A stretch of DNA of 57,603 nucleotides from Sporotomaculum syntrophicum (GCF_009932395.1 NZ_LSRS01000008.1:77655-135257); one strand, 5' to 3'; positions 8,020 through 16,871 are shown, numbered from the stretch's first letter. Made by a program: numbers and translations. The notes: generated by a model not told the origin, from the letters alone.

Positions 8020-9075
8020 TTAGATTACGCCCAGCCCGATTAAGAGGCCAAAGCAGCCTGTCAGCATCATATCGCCATAGGGTGCTGCCTCATGCCAGCC
8101 CAAGGGTTTGGCCATAGCCCGCCGCGGCCCGGTTACCGCTATATAGTCCCAGCCCGGCCCCATATCGGGGTGCAAGGCTGCGCCATGCCCGCCGGCATTA
8201 TAAATCTCCTCATGAGTTAATTCATTGTTTTGCAGCCGTTTTACCAGCGAGGCCAGCGATGTGGTGTTCAACATTCCGGTATGATGCTCAAATAGACCAT
8301 AGACACGCTGGCCGCGAATTGCTGCCGCCAGTGTATGCGCATTGCCGATATTGACCGCGATGAGCCCTTTTCCCAGCTGTGGCCGCACAGTCGGATCAGC
8401 GGTAATGCCCAACACAGCCGCTGTACCGGTATCTGTGAGTACTGCGCCCGGCGCTATCTCCCTAACTGCTTTCATTCGGGTATAAACCTCCGGTATTTGC
8501 CCGGTAAAGACTAAATCCCTCAGCACACCACCCTGGTCAATGAATTCCTTCCATAAGCGGAACCTGAGGGTGCGGTTGCTCTCCTCGGCGCTAAACCCGT
8601 GGTCTTGAACAGCTATGGCCAGCTGGGCAGGCAGGGGCTGGTCAAAGGCGGCCAGGGCTTGTTGAAACGCCGGCAGGTCGATATCCCCCAGCCAGATCTT
8701 ATCTGCGTCGGCGGGTGGGGCTTCGACCAGTTCGATTCCCATCTGGCGGACTTTGTTTAGATTATCATTGAAGGTATAGGCGGCCTGCTCTGTGGCATAG
8801 ACTTTCAGGCCTGCTGCCAGGTGCTGCCTTAAAGCTTTAAAATTGGCCCCGCCGCCCATTACATGACCATAAAGATAAATGCTATGCCTCTGCTGCGTTG
8901 CCCGGCGGATCTGCCCGGCAACAAGCTGTGTCTGGCTGGGCATAACTAGTTTGGGACAATTTTCTATATTTTTGCCGGTCTGATAAACCAGCACATCCTG
9001 GGTCTCGGAACCAACATCAACCGTCAGAATATCTGTTTGCTTAAATAGTGCTTCATTTTCAGCTGCTGTCACCAT
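8020..9075 (-). CDS. DUF1786 protein with ASKHA-like nucleotide-binding motifs
   Basis: A 351-residue protein of the DUF1786 family, often annotated as related to pyruvate-formate-lyase activation although the function is not established. I see an actin-like phosphate-1 segment ILTVDVGSETQDVLVY near residue 16, a second glycine-rich segment IAVNIGNAHTLAAA near 240, and GGHGAALHPDMGP near 295. These suggest a nucleotide-binding ASKHA fold. The ATG follows AAAGGGG on the minus strand. It is convergent with modC and does not obviously belong to that operon. Confidence 0.75.
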   Translation of the reverse strand: MVTAAENEALFKQTDILTVDVGSETQDVLVYQTGKNIENCPKLVMPSQTQLVAGQIRRATQQRHSIYLYGHVMGGGANFKALRQHLAAGLKVYATEQAAYTFNDNLNKVRQMGIELVEAPPADADKIWLGDIDLPAFQQALAAFDQPLPAQLAIAVQDHGFSAEESNRTLRFRLWKEFIDQGGVLRDLVFTGQIPEVYTRMKAVREIAPGAVLTDTGTAAVLGITADPTVRPQLGKGLIAVNIGNAHTLAAAIRGQRVYGLFEHHTGMLNTTSLASLVKRLQNNELTHEEIYNAGGHGAALHPDMGPGWDYIAVTGPRRAMAKPLGWHEAAPYGDMMLTGCFGLLIGLGVI

Positions 9076-9179
9076 GGACGCCCCTTTGCTTTAAAAGTAC
9101 TGTGCAAATTTTACAGTATGTTCAATATGTATTATACTGCTTTTATGTTAAGAGACAACAGGACATCCCTAGAACTCCC

Positions 9180-9446
9180 TCAACGCCGTTCCACGAACCA
9201 GCGGCCGAGGTTGTTGCCCCTGATGCTGGCGCTGCGCTCGAAAAAGATGTATTTTTCCTGTCCCCGGATGTGGACGGTGTAGCGGTCCCCCTGGCCTCCG
9301 GCTTTCCTGGCGGCGGCCGGGCGGACTTCCAGTACCCGATCGATGTTATAGCGCTTCCCGTCCTCCCAGGTGAGGGAGATGGGCCGCAGTTCCCCCTCCG
9401 GGTTAAAAGCCGCCACTACTTCCACATATACTTTTAAATCCCCCAT
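9180..9446 (-). CDS. Small conserved-looking protein downstream of ImmA
   Basis: An 88-residue beta-rich, positively charged protein with LTWEDGKRYNIDRVLEVRPA in the middle and a second strand-rich half ending FFERSASIRGNNLGRWFVERR. It slightly resembles DUF6504-type proteins found beside mutagenic Y-family polymerases, but I cannot confirm this. AAGGAGGAGG precedes the ATG. It follows the ImmA gene by 15 bases on the same strand, so it is the third gene of the XRE-ImmA operon that faces dinB. Confidence 0.7.
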   Translation of the reverse strand: MGDLKVYVEVVAAFNPEGELRPISLTWEDGKRYNIDRVLEVRPAAARKAGGQGDRYTVHIRGQEKYIFFERSASIRGNNLGRWFVERR

Positions 9447-9461
9447 GGTCTGCCCTCCTCC

Positions 9462-9989
9462 TTAGACTTTTTTCAGAAAGTTGGCCTGCGCCTGCAGCGG
9501 CGGGTCAATGACCTTGTACCCCTTACGCTTTAAGACCCGAAATTTAAAGTCCAGCAGCTCCGCCGGCACCTCCAGCAGGCTGGCCGCTCCGAAAAACGAA
9601 ATATCCTCATTGAGAAGGTCAAGCACCACATTGTCGTCCATCAGGTAATCGGCGGCAAAAATATTAGCCTCATATTCATAACGCGAGGTTTCGTCAAACA
9701 GGGCAAAATCATGAAACGCCCTAATCTTGGACGCTTTACGGTGCAGCACAGCGTGGCCGATTTCGTGGGCCAGGATAATTCGCTGCAGCTCCTCGGCCAG
9801 GTCGCTGTTCACCGTGATTACCGGCTGCCTGGCCTGGTAAAGGAAAAAACCTTTGCAGTCCCTGGGGCGGCTGCCCATAGCTTCGGTGAGCAGCAGTATG
9901 TTCAGGTCGCGGCAAAGCCGGTAAGGATCTCCCTGGTCGTATTTTTGCTTAATCTGTGTGACCTGGCCGCTAATATACTCAATCGACAT
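9462..9989 (-). CDS. ImmA/IrrE-family zinc metallopeptidase
   Basis: A 175-residue cytoplasmic peptidase. The gluzincin motif HEIGHAVLH (about residue 95) supplies two zinc-binding histidines, and the downstream E of YEYEANIFAADYLM is the expected third ligand. ImmA/IrrE enzymes cleave or inactivate a partner XRE repressor in response to DNA damage or other signals. The partner is the adjacent upstream XRE gene on the same strand, 28 bases away. The Y-family polymerase opposite is a likely target of the switch, which is an inference from layout. Confidence 0.9.
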   Translation of the reverse strand: MSIEYISGQVTQIKQKYDQGDPYRLCRDLNILLLTEAMGSRPRDCKGFFLYQARQPVITVNSDLAEELQRIILAHEIGHAVLHRKASKIRAFHDFALFDETSRYEYEANIFAADYLMDDNVVLDLLNEDISFFGAASLLEVPAELLDFKFRVLKRKGYKVIDPPLQAQANFLKKV

Positions 9990-10017
9990 CCAACCACCTG
10001 CTTTGCTGGGATATATA

Positions 10018-10455
10018 TTAGTTTTGCTTGTTTTTGCGGCCGTAGGTTTCGCGGGCTGCTTCCTTGGCCGCCCAGTAAGCTTTAGTTACCGCAGCAAAGA
10101 AGGCGTCTTTGGCTTCCTGGTCAACAGAACCCCCCGCGAAGAGTGCCGTATTCCGTTCCAGTAAAAAATCGATCTCCTTGGCCGCCTTGTTGCCAAACCG
10201 TTCCCGGGTTTCCTCCACGTACTCAGTTTTTTCCTGGCCGTAGGTGGGATCTTCAATTTCGTCGCGATCGAGGTAATCAACCGATACCCTGAGGGCTTCG
10301 GCCAGCTTGAGCTTGACATTGCGGCGGGGTAAAACTCCTTCGCTTTCATAGGCCACGACGGCCCGTTTGGAAACGCCCACCAGTTTACCCAGCTCTTCCT
10401 GGGTTAGATTCAGTAACCGTCTTGCCTCGCGCACCTTTTCCGCAAAAGTTTTCAT
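10018..10455 (-). CDS. XRE-family transcriptional regulator
   Basis: A 145-residue repressor-like protein. Residues about 8-60 are an XRE/Cro helix-turn-helix (LTQEELGKLVGVSKRAVVAYE), followed by a charged helical C-terminal domain. I start it at the ATG of MKTFAEKV (10455), which has AGGAAG ten bases upstream. An upstream in-frame ATG would add 18 residues outside the domain. It is the first gene of a regulator-ImmA-small protein operon and shares a face-to-face promoter region with dinB. Confidence 0.9.
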   Translation of the reverse strand: MKTFAEKVREARRLLNLTQEELGKLVGVSKRAVVAYESEGVLPRRNVKLKLAEALRVSVDYLDRDEIEDPTYGQEKTEYVEETRERFGNKAAKEIDFLLERNTALFAGGSVDQEAKDAFFAAVTKAYWAAKEAARETYGRKNKQN

Positions 10456-10509
10456 CCAAACCAATCTTCCTTTCTCTGATAACGTTGTAGTAGCAGTCAT
10501 TAGCTGCAA

Positions 10510-10654
10510 TTTTTTTGTGTTGACATAACTGCATGGGTCTGTTAAAGTGTAGGGAAGTTAATGAGGTTATATTTTGATTATAGAGGGAGCAACTTCACTT
10601 GTCAACAGGTTGTTTGCAAAAACTACTTAATTTTACGATAAGGGAGGTGTGGAG
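10510..10654. promoter_or_regulatory. Face-to-face promoters for dinB and the XRE operon
   Basis: Plus strand: TTGACA 10520-10525, 17-base spacer, TAAAGT 10543-10548, for the polymerase gene. Minus strand: TTGACA 10605-10600, 17-base spacer, TATAAT 10582-10577, a perfect consensus, for the XRE gene. The promoters point at each other, so their transcripts overlap and transcription should interfere. The XRE protein probably binds here, but I see no clear operator palindrome. Confidence 0.75.
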
Positions 10655-11899
10655 ATGCAGCAGCGGCGTATAATTCTGCACAGCGATTTGAATTCCTTTT
10701 ATGCTTCCGTGGAGATAATGCTGGAGCCGGCCTTGCAAGGGAAAGCAGTCGCTGTCTGCGGCAGCACCGAGGACCGGCATGGGATTGTGCTGGCTAAATC
10801 TGAATTGGCTAAAAAGGCAGGGGTTAAGACCGGCCAGGTCACCTGGGAGGCTAGACTGCTGTGCCCGGATCTGATTGTGGTTCCGCCCCAGTACGAGCAA
10901 TACCTGAAGTATTCCAGGCTGACCAGGGAGATCTACCAGCGGTACACCGATCAGGTAGAGCCTTTCGGCATGGATGAGTGCTGGCTGGATGTAACGGCTA
11001 GCCGCAGGCTTTTTGGCAGCGGTGAAAAAATAGCCGAGGAGATCAGGCAGACGGTTAAGGAAGAACTGGGGCTCACGGTGTCCATCGGCGTTTCTTTTAA
11101 TAAGATCTTTGCCAAGCTGGGCAGCGATATGAAAAAACCGGATGCCGTGACCGTCATCAGCAGGGAGGATTTCAAGGAGAAGGTCTGGCCGCTGCCGACC
11201 GGTGACCTGCTCTACGTGGGCCGGGCGACGGTGAGGAAACTCGCCGGTATTGGCGTGCATACCATCGGCGATATCGTCGCTCTCGGCCCCGAGCTAATGC
11301 AGCGGCTGTTCGGTAAAAACGGCCTAATGCTGTGGTCGTACGCCAGCGGGCAGGATACCTCGCGGGTCATGCCCGGGGATTACGAGGTGCCGGTTAAATC
11401 CATCGGGCACGGCATCACCTGCACGGCGGATTTGATCAACAATGAGGAGGTATGGCGGGTTTTCCTGGAGCTATCCCAGGATATCGGCCACCGGCTGCGG
11501 GTGCATGATTTATTAGCCTGGGGAGTGCAGATAGCCGTAAGGGACAATACGCTATTTTACAAGCAGTACCAGGCGCAATTAGGCTTTGCCACCCGGAGTC
11601 CCATGGAGATCGCTCGGAAAGCCAGGGAGTTGTTCGAAAAGAATTACCAATGGCAAAACCAGGTGCGTGCCGTTACCGTGCGGGCCATTAATTTGGTCCC
11701 CAGGTCATGGCCCCAGCAGCTGACTTTATTTGATGACTATGCCCTAAGAGAACGCCGGGCGAGATTAGAGGATGCGATTGAGAGCCTCCGTGCCCGGTTT
11801 GGTAAGCGGGCGGTGTTTAACGCCGTTCTAATGGGGGATTTGAAAATGTCCGGCCGGGGTGCCCAGGAGGTCATTATGCCAGGTGCAATGTATCGTTAG
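10655..11899 (+). CDS. dinB: Y-family DNA polymerase (Pol IV/DinB type)
   Basis: A 414-residue translesion polymerase. Motifs are the palm aspartate segment LHSDLNSFYASVE, the catalytic pair in GMDECWLDVTASRRLFG, SIGVSFNKIFAKLGSDMKKPD, and the little-finger region ending in a beta-clamp-binding QLTLFDD. The DECWLD form differs from the common DEAYLD of E. coli Pol IV and is seen in some Firmicute homologues. ATG 10655 is chosen because AGGGAGG (10641-10647) is seven bases upstream. It faces an XRE-ImmA operon, which suggests damage-responsive control. Confidence 0.92.
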   Translation: MQQRRIILHSDLNSFYASVEIMLEPALQGKAVAVCGSTEDRHGIVLAKSELAKKAGVKTGQVTWEARLLCPDLIVVPPQYEQYLKYSRLTREIYQRYTDQVEPFGMDECWLDVTASRRLFGSGEKIAEEIRQTVKEELGLTVSIGVSFNKIFAKLGSDMKKPDAVTVISREDFKEKVWPLPTGDLLYVGRATVRKLAGIGVHTIGDIVALGPELMQRLFGKNGLMLWSYASGQDTSRVMPGDYEVPVKSIGHGITCTADLINNEEVWRVFLELSQDIGHRLRVHDLLAWGVQIAVRDNTLFYKQYQAQLGFATRSPMEIARKARELFEKNYQWQNQVRAVTVRAINLVPRSWPQQLTLFDDYALRERRARLEDAIESLRARFGKRAVFNAVLMGDLKMSGRGAQEVIMPGAMYR

Positions 11900-12080
11900 C
11901 TTGCTACTTCATAAAGTCATAGGGGGTATCCCAACTCATAAAGTCTTGTAAGCGAAGTTGGAGACCACAGTTTTTTCTGCATTAACGGTTCCAAGGGAGA
12001 AAGGACCTCACCCCTTCTTTGCCGAATGTTACAAATGCTACCTGATAACAAGAGACAATAATAAAGAGAGGTTTTTCCCC

Positions 12081-13364
12081 TTGGTAGATAATTGTTTATT
12101 GAAAACAAAAAAAATATTTTATGGATGGATTATACTTATACTTTGTTTTCTAGTGCTTGTTGCTTCGTTAGGCGTGCGCCTCTCTTTTGGAGCTTTTATT
12201 ACATCATGGGAGGCAGGGTTTAACGTTACCAGAGGTACTATAACAATTATTTCAGCCATAAGTCTTATAACTTATGGTGCTTTTCAGCCCTTGGCGGGGC
12301 GATTGAGTGACCTTTATGGTACGAGATTGGTGTTATCAGGGAGTCTAGGTATTATTGGCTTGGGTTTAATTTTAACTCAATGGTTAAGTAATTATTGGAC
12401 CCTTTTGTTTCTTTATGGGGTATTTATTTCAATAGGTTTTGCGGGAGCATCGAATGTAGCTGCATCTGCCGCGGTGATACAATGGTTCCACAAAAAAAGA
12501 GGATTTGCCCTTGGATTTGTCACATCAGGAATGGCATTGGGGCAAATGACCTTAGTACCCTTGTCCATTTATTTGGTTAAGCACTGGAACTGGGAATATA
12601 CGTTTTTATTTTATGGCTGCATTATATTATTTATCTTAACTCCCTTAACTTATTTATTCTTGCGGTCAAAACCTGAAGATATCGGAGAAAAACCGTACGG
12701 CATTGAAAGTGACAATGAAATAAAACCCCTTGACAATAAAATAGAAGAACCCCCTGCTCAAAATTCCAAGGGAGAAAGTTTGTTAAATCTTTTAAAAATA
12801 CCGAATTTTTGGCTTTTAGTAATACCTTTCTTTTTTTGTGGGTTTACCGATCTTGGTTTAATTGCTACTCACTTAATTCCCTATGGGGAAGGGAAGTATT
12901 TCAATGACGAATTAATTGCACTTTGTATAAGTGTTGTGGCGTTATTTAATATCCTTGGGATATTGTTAGCCGGTTATGTTTCCGATTATGTTAGCAAAAG
13001 TAGATTAATAGCAGCTATTTATATTACGCGGGCTGTATCTTTTATACTATTACTTAACGTAGATAACAGCTATGAGCTGTTAATCTTCAGCATAATATAT
13101 GGAATTACTGATATGGCGACTGCAGCACCTGTTGCTGCCCTGAGTGCAAAGTTGTTTGGCATGTATTCCATAGGTGTAATTATTGGTATTACTGCTGCAT
13201 GTCACCAAATAGGCGGGGCTTTTGGCTCTTATTTGCCCGGGCTTATATATGACTTTACTAATAGTTATAATATTTCCATTGTCCTATCAGCTGTTATTTT
13301 AATAGTGGTTGGCATCTTAAGCTTGTATATTAATGAAAAACGAGATAGTATTAAACAGTTTTAA
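12081..13364 (+). CDS. MFS transporter, oxalate/formate-antiporter or MCT-like
   Basis: A 427-residue transporter with about twelve hydrophobic segments in two halves around a polar linker (KPLDNKIEEPPAQNSKGES). The opening FYGWIILILCFLVLV, the loop GRLSDLYGTRLV after helix 2 and SVIIG-type C-terminal repeats fit the OFA/monocarboxylate branch of the MFS. I choose TTG 12081, since AGAGAGG (12065-12071) is nine bases upstream and the product then starts just before helix 1. The gene is clearly more A/T rich than dinB before it, which hints at separate ancestry. The substrate is unknown. Confidence 0.85.
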   Translation: MVDNCLLKTKKIFYGWIILILCFLVLVASLGVRLSFGAFITSWEAGFNVTRGTITIISAISLITYGAFQPLAGRLSDLYGTRLVLSGSLGIIGLGLILTQWLSNYWTLLFLYGVFISIGFAGASNVAASAAVIQWFHKKRGFALGFVTSGMALGQMTLVPLSIYLVKHWNWEYTFLFYGCIILFILTPLTYLFLRSKPEDIGEKPYGIESDNEIKPLDNKIEEPPAQNSKGESLLNLLKIPNFWLLVIPFFFCGFTDLGLIATHLIPYGEGKYFNDELIALCISVVALFNILGILLAGYVSDYVSKSRLIAAIYITRAVSFILLLNVDNSYELLIFSIIYGITDMATAAPVAALSAKLFGMYSIGVIIGITAACHQIGGAFGSYLPGLIYDFTNSYNISIVLSAVILIVVGILSLYINEKRDSIKQF

Positions 13365-13452
13365 GTTGCCGGATATTGGATTGTCTCGGGAACGCCTAAT
13401 TTAACTGGCAAACTATTTGTTCTTATAATTAACCTAAAAATCATATAACTGA

Positions 13453-13481
13453 TTGACAAAACACGGTCTAGTAGGTATATT
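13453..13481 (+). promoter_or_regulatory. Promoter of the T-box/oxidoreductase operon
   Basis: TTGACA at 13453-13458, a 17-base spacer and TATATT at 13476-13481 form a near-consensus vegetative promoter. Transcription would start near 13488, shortly before stem I of the T-box leader. Confidence 0.7.
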
Positions 13482-13509
13482 TATTTATGATCTAAACATA
13501 ATTTATATT

Positions 13510-13756
13510 TCAAAGGCATTGACGGAGAGAGTACGTTTCAGCCGAACGTGGCAGCGAGCCGGGACTGGTGCAAGCCGGTATCAGTAGACTGAACCCGAAA
13601 ATCACTCCTGAGCTGCGGACCGAACGAGTAATCCAGTAGGCTCCGACGGTTTTCCCCCGTCACAGGGAACGCATATGATGGTATGTTTGTATAAACGGGT
13701 GGTATAGCGAATGTCTATTAAGGCTTTCGTCCCTTTATGGGATGAAAGCCTTTTTT
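13510..13756 (+). promoter_or_regulatory. T-box leader, isoleucine specifier
   Basis: A T-box riboswitch. Stem I carries the AGAGAGTA motif at its base, a distal GGTGCAAGCCGG element, and the specifier in GAAAATCACTCCTGAG, reading ATC (Ile) at 13601-13603, directly before the usual ACTC. The T-box itself is GGGTGGTATAGCG near 13698, whose TGGT can pair with the ACCA end of uncharged tRNA-Ile. A strong terminator follows (13720-13756). Uncharged tRNA-Ile should therefore switch on the downstream oxidoreductase operon. Confidence 0.88.
13720..13756 (+). terminator. T-box-controlled intrinsic terminator
   Basis: AAGGCTTTC pairs with GAAAGCCTT and TCCC with GGGA around a TTTAT loop, followed by a run of T. 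It is the default terminator of the isoleucine T-box and precedes the porC-like start by 33 bases. Confidence 0.88.
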
Positions 13757-13789
13757 ACTTGAACAATCATATGACTGGAGGAAAAAGCA

Positions 13790-14374
13790 ATGGCAACCAA
13801 TGATATGGTAGAAATTCGCTGGCACGGCCGGGGCGGGCAGGGAGCCAAGAGTGCCTGCCTGCTGCTGGCGGATGTGGCCGGTTTGGCAGGAAAATTCGTC
13901 CAGGGATTCCCGGAGTATGGGCCGGAACGGATGGGGGCCCCGATTACAGCTTATAATCGCATCAGTGAAAAACGGTGTACTATCCATTCCAACATTTACT
14001 ACCCGGACTATGTGATTGTGGTGGATGAAAGCTTGCTGGACAGCGTCGACGTTACCGGAGGGCTAAAAGAGGGTGGAGCAATAATCATTAACACTACCCT
14101 TTCTCCCCAGGAGATGCGTCCCAGGCTGCGGGGTTGGGCCGGAAAAATCTGTACCATCGATGCCCGCCGCATTTCGGAAGAAATTCTAGGTAAAAACTTA
14201 CCGAATACCCCGATGCTGGCCGCTGTGGTTAAGGTGAGCGGCGTTTTGGATGCTGAGCGTTTTTTAGTGGATATAGAAGAATCTTTTAAACATAAATTTG
14301 CCGACAAGCCCGAGGTTATTGAGGGGAACATGCTAACACTGAGAAAATCCATGGCGGAGGTGCTGGTAGGATGA
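13790..14374 (+). CDS. 2-oxoacid:ferredoxin oxidoreductase, gamma subunit
   Basis: A 194-residue gamma subunit of a four-subunit pyruvate/2-oxoacid:ferredoxin oxidoreductase. It has the diagnostic N-terminal motif EIRWHGRGGQGAKSA, FPEYGPERMGAP in the middle and a conserved GKNLPNTPML segment. The enzyme joins or splits a 2-oxoacid to acyl-CoA, CO2 and reduced ferredoxin in the cytoplasm. It is first in a gamma-delta-alpha-beta operon behind an isoleucine T-box, and its stop overlaps the next start by four bases (ATGA). Confidence 0.93.
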   Translation: MATNDMVEIRWHGRGGQGAKSACLLLADVAGLAGKFVQGFPEYGPERMGAPITAYNRISEKRCTIHSNIYYPDYVIVVDESLLDSVDVTGGLKEGGAIIINTTLSPQEMRPRLRGWAGKICTIDARRISEEILGKNLPNTPMLAAVVKVSGVLDAERFLVDIEESFKHKFADKPEVIEGNMLTLRKSMAEVLVG

Positions 14375-14682
14375 TACATGCAAAGGATATCAACGAACGA
14401 ACCCCCTGGCAAGATCTGACCCCCGGTGGGGAGATCTACGAACCGGGAACCGCACGGCTTTTCAATACAGGTACATGGCGAACCAACACGCCTGTTTTTC
14501 ACGAAGCAGCATGTAAACACTGCATGCTTTGTGTGCCTTTCTGCCCGGACATAGCTATTCCGGTACAGGACGGGAAACGTCTGGACTTCGATTATATGCA
14601 CTGTAAAGGCTGCGGCATCTGTGAAAACGTGTGTCCCTTCCAGGCAATTACTATGGTGAGTGGAGGTGCCCCCAATGAGTAA
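14371..14682 (+). CDS. 2-oxoacid:ferredoxin oxidoreductase, delta (ferredoxin) subunit
   Basis: A 103-residue subunit with two [4Fe-4S] ferredoxin motifs, CKHCMLCVPFC and CKGCGICENVC, each followed by a distal P. It passes electrons from the TPP active site to free ferredoxin. Translation is coupled on both sides: the start overlaps the gamma stop by four bases and the alpha start lies inside its last codons. The N-terminal 45 residues carry the usual GGEIYEPGTARLFNTG linker of such delta subunits. Confidence 0.93.
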   Translation: MIHAKDINERTPWQDLTPGGEIYEPGTARLFNTGTWRTNTPVFHEAACKHCMLCVPFCPDIAIPVQDGKRLDFDYMHCKGCGICENVCPFQAITMVSGGAPNE

Positions 14683-15865
14683 TCGCCTTTCCGGCAACGA
14701 AGCTGTAGCTTATGCCTTAAAACAGATAAATCCTGATGTCATGGGAGCTTTTCCAATCACTCCCTCCACCGAAATTCCTGAATACTTCGCCCAGTATGTA
14801 GCCGACGGCGAGGTAAATACCGAATATGTAACCGTGGAGTCTGAGCACAGTTCAATGTCTGTGTGCATTGCAGCGCAGGCTGCCGGAGCCAGGGCCGTCT
14901 GTGCTACTTCCTCCGCCGGTCTGGCCTTGATGTACGAGCTTTTGTACGTGGCGGCTTCCTGCCGTCTGCCCATTATACTGGCCTGCGTCAACCGGGCTCT
15001 TACGGGGCCAATTAACATTAACAATGATCACTCCGACTCGATGGGGGCCAGGGATTCCGGCTGGATCCAAATTTATGCCGAAAATAACCAGGAAGCTTAC
15101 GATAATTTTCTCATGGCCATGCCCATCGGCGAGACTCCGAGCGTACGCTTACCGGTGATGACCTGTATGGATGGCTTCATTACCAGTCATGCCGTAGAGA
15201 ACATCGAGCTTTTGGAGACGGATGTGGTGCGCCGGTTTATTGGAGAATATAACCCGGAACATTATTTGCTGAAAAAGGAAAATCCGCTGGCGGTAGGGCC
15301 GTATGATGTAAGTTCCTATTACATGGAACACAAGGTCCTGGAGGCTGAGGCGATGAAGGCGGCCAAAGCCCGCATACTGGAGGTAGCTGCCGAGTTTGAA
15401 AAGATTTCCGGCCGGCGCTACGGCCTGTTTGAAGAATATAGAATGGAGGATGCGGAACTTGCTCTGGTGCTAATCGGATCCACTGCCGGAACCGCTAAAG
15501 CAGCCGTGGACAAGCTGCGGGAGGAAGGAGTAAAGGCCGGGCTGGTGAAAATAAGGGTGTTCCGTCCTTTCCCGGGCGAGGAGCTGGCCCGGGCTCTAGC
15601 GGGTACCAAGGCCGTAGCCGTCATGGATAAGTCCGAGGGCTTTTCAGCCAATGGAGGTCCTTTATTTGCCGAGACCCGCAGTGCTTTGTATGATTTAAAA
15701 AATCGCCCGTATATGATTAATATCGTTTACGGCCTGGGCGGCCGTGATGTTAATACCGAGGATATAGAAAAAGTGTTCGGCCGGCTGGCGAATATTGCTG
15801 CGACCGGGGAGATTGGACCGGTATATACCCATATGGGGCAGAGGTCAAAGGAGGAGAACGCATGA
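14675..15865 (+). CDS. 2-oxoacid:ferredoxin oxidoreductase, alpha subunit
   Basis: A 396-residue alpha subunit. Its N-terminal pyrimidine-binding domain begins with SGNEAVAYALKQINPDVMGAFPITPSTEIPEYF, and a transketolase C-terminal domain follows (about 250-380, with VKIRVFRPFPGEEL). The ATG at 14675 is used because GGAGGT (14662-14667) lies seven bases upstream; an in-frame ATG upstream at 14660 precedes that ribosome site. It overlaps the delta gene by eight bases and the beta gene by four. Confidence 0.93.
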   Translation: MSNRLSGNEAVAYALKQINPDVMGAFPITPSTEIPEYFAQYVADGEVNTEYVTVESEHSSMSVCIAAQAAGARAVCATSSAGLALMYELLYVAASCRLPIILACVNRALTGPININNDHSDSMGARDSGWIQIYAENNQEAYDNFLMAMPIGETPSVRLPVMTCMDGFITSHAVENIELLETDVVRRFIGEYNPEHYLLKKENPLAVGPYDVSSYYMEHKVLEAEAMKAAKARILEVAAEFEKISGRRYGLFEEYRMEDAELALVLIGSTAGTAKAAVDKLREEGVKAGLVKIRVFRPFPGEELARALAGTKAVAVMDKSEGFSANGGPLFAETRSALYDLKNRPYMINIVYGLGGRDVNTEDIEKVFGRLANIAATGEIGPVYTHMGQRSKEENA

Positions 15866-16800
15866 GCACGGTATATAACCTGAAACGGGAAGTTGAAAAG
15901 CCGGTCCGGTTCACCGGAGGGCACAGGCTTTGCGCCGGCTGCGGCGCCGGGATCGTGGTGTCGGGGGTGCTGCGGGCCTTGAAACGAGAAGAACGGGCAG
16001 TGGTGGTTAATGCTACCAGTTGCCTGGAGGTCTCCACTTTCATGTATCCTTACACTGCCTATATGGACAGCTACATTCATTCGGCTTTTGAAAACTCCGC
16101 GGCTACCTGTTCCGGAGTGGAAGCAGCATATAACGCTTTGAAACGCCGCGGTAAGGTAGATGGGACCGTCAAATTCATTACTTTTGGCGGTGACGGCGGC
16201 ACTTACGATATAGGGCTGCAATCCTTGTCAGGTGCTATGGATCGCGGCCATGACATGGTCTATGTCTGTTATGATAATGAGGCTTACATGAATACCGGCA
16301 TCCAGCGTTCCTCTTCAACACCTCATTTTGCCCGCACGACTACCACGCCGGTAGGAACTGTGGGGCAGGGTAAAAAGCAAAATAAAAAAGATCTGACTGA
16401 AATTCTGGTGGCTCATCATATCCCTTATGCAGCTCAGACGGCACCGCTAGGCAGTTTCAAGGATCTGCACACCAAGTCTTATAAAGCCATTTACACGAAA
16501 GGGCCTTGCTTTTTGAACGTACTATCTCCATGTCCCCGCGGTTGGGACTACCCCACGGAAAAGCTTGCGGAGATTGCCAGGCTGGCGGTGGATACCTGTG
16601 TTTGGCCCCTCTATGAAGTGGAGGAGGGAATGTGGCGTCTGACCTATATTCCGAAGAAAAAGCTGCCCGTGGAAGATTTTCTCCGCCCGCAGGGTAGATT
16701 CCGTCATATGTTCCAGCCAGGCAATGAGTGGATGATTGAAGAAGCGCAAGCCTATGTGGATCAAAAATGGGAACGCTTGCTGGAACGCACAGGCGTTTAA
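15862..16800 (+). CDS. 2-oxoacid:ferredoxin oxidoreductase, beta (TPP) subunit
   Basis: A 312-residue beta subunit that binds thiamine diphosphate and a [4Fe-4S] cluster. It shows LCAGCGAGIV, the TPP motif GGDGGTYDIG ending with YDNEAYMNTGIQRSSSTP, and SPCPRGW. The YMNTG-QRS-TP stretch is close to pyruvate-type enzymes, but substrate range cannot be fixed by eye. The isoleucine T-box suggests a biosynthetic use, such as reductive carboxylation of propionyl-CoA to 2-oxobutyrate or of 2-methylbutyryl-CoA to the isoleucine oxoacid. That use is an inference. Confidence 0.93.
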   Translation: MSTVYNLKREVEKPVRFTGGHRLCAGCGAGIVVSGVLRALKREERAVVVNATSCLEVSTFMYPYTAYMDSYIHSAFENSAATCSGVEAAYNALKRRGKVDGTVKFITFGGDGGTYDIGLQSLSGAMDRGHDMVYVCYDNEAYMNTGIQRSSSTPHFARTTTTPVGTVGQGKKQNKKDLTEILVAHHIPYAAQTAPLGSFKDLHTKSYKAIYTKGPCFLNVLSPCPRGWDYPTEKLAEIARLAVDTCVWPLYEVEEGMWRLTYIPKKKLPVEDFLRPQGRFRHMFQPGNEWMIEEAQAYVDQKWERLLERTGV

Positions 16801-16871
16801 AACTTGAACTTTACACTGGAAATAAAATCTAACAATATGGTATGATAATTGTTAACAAGGAGGTGTTGCCT

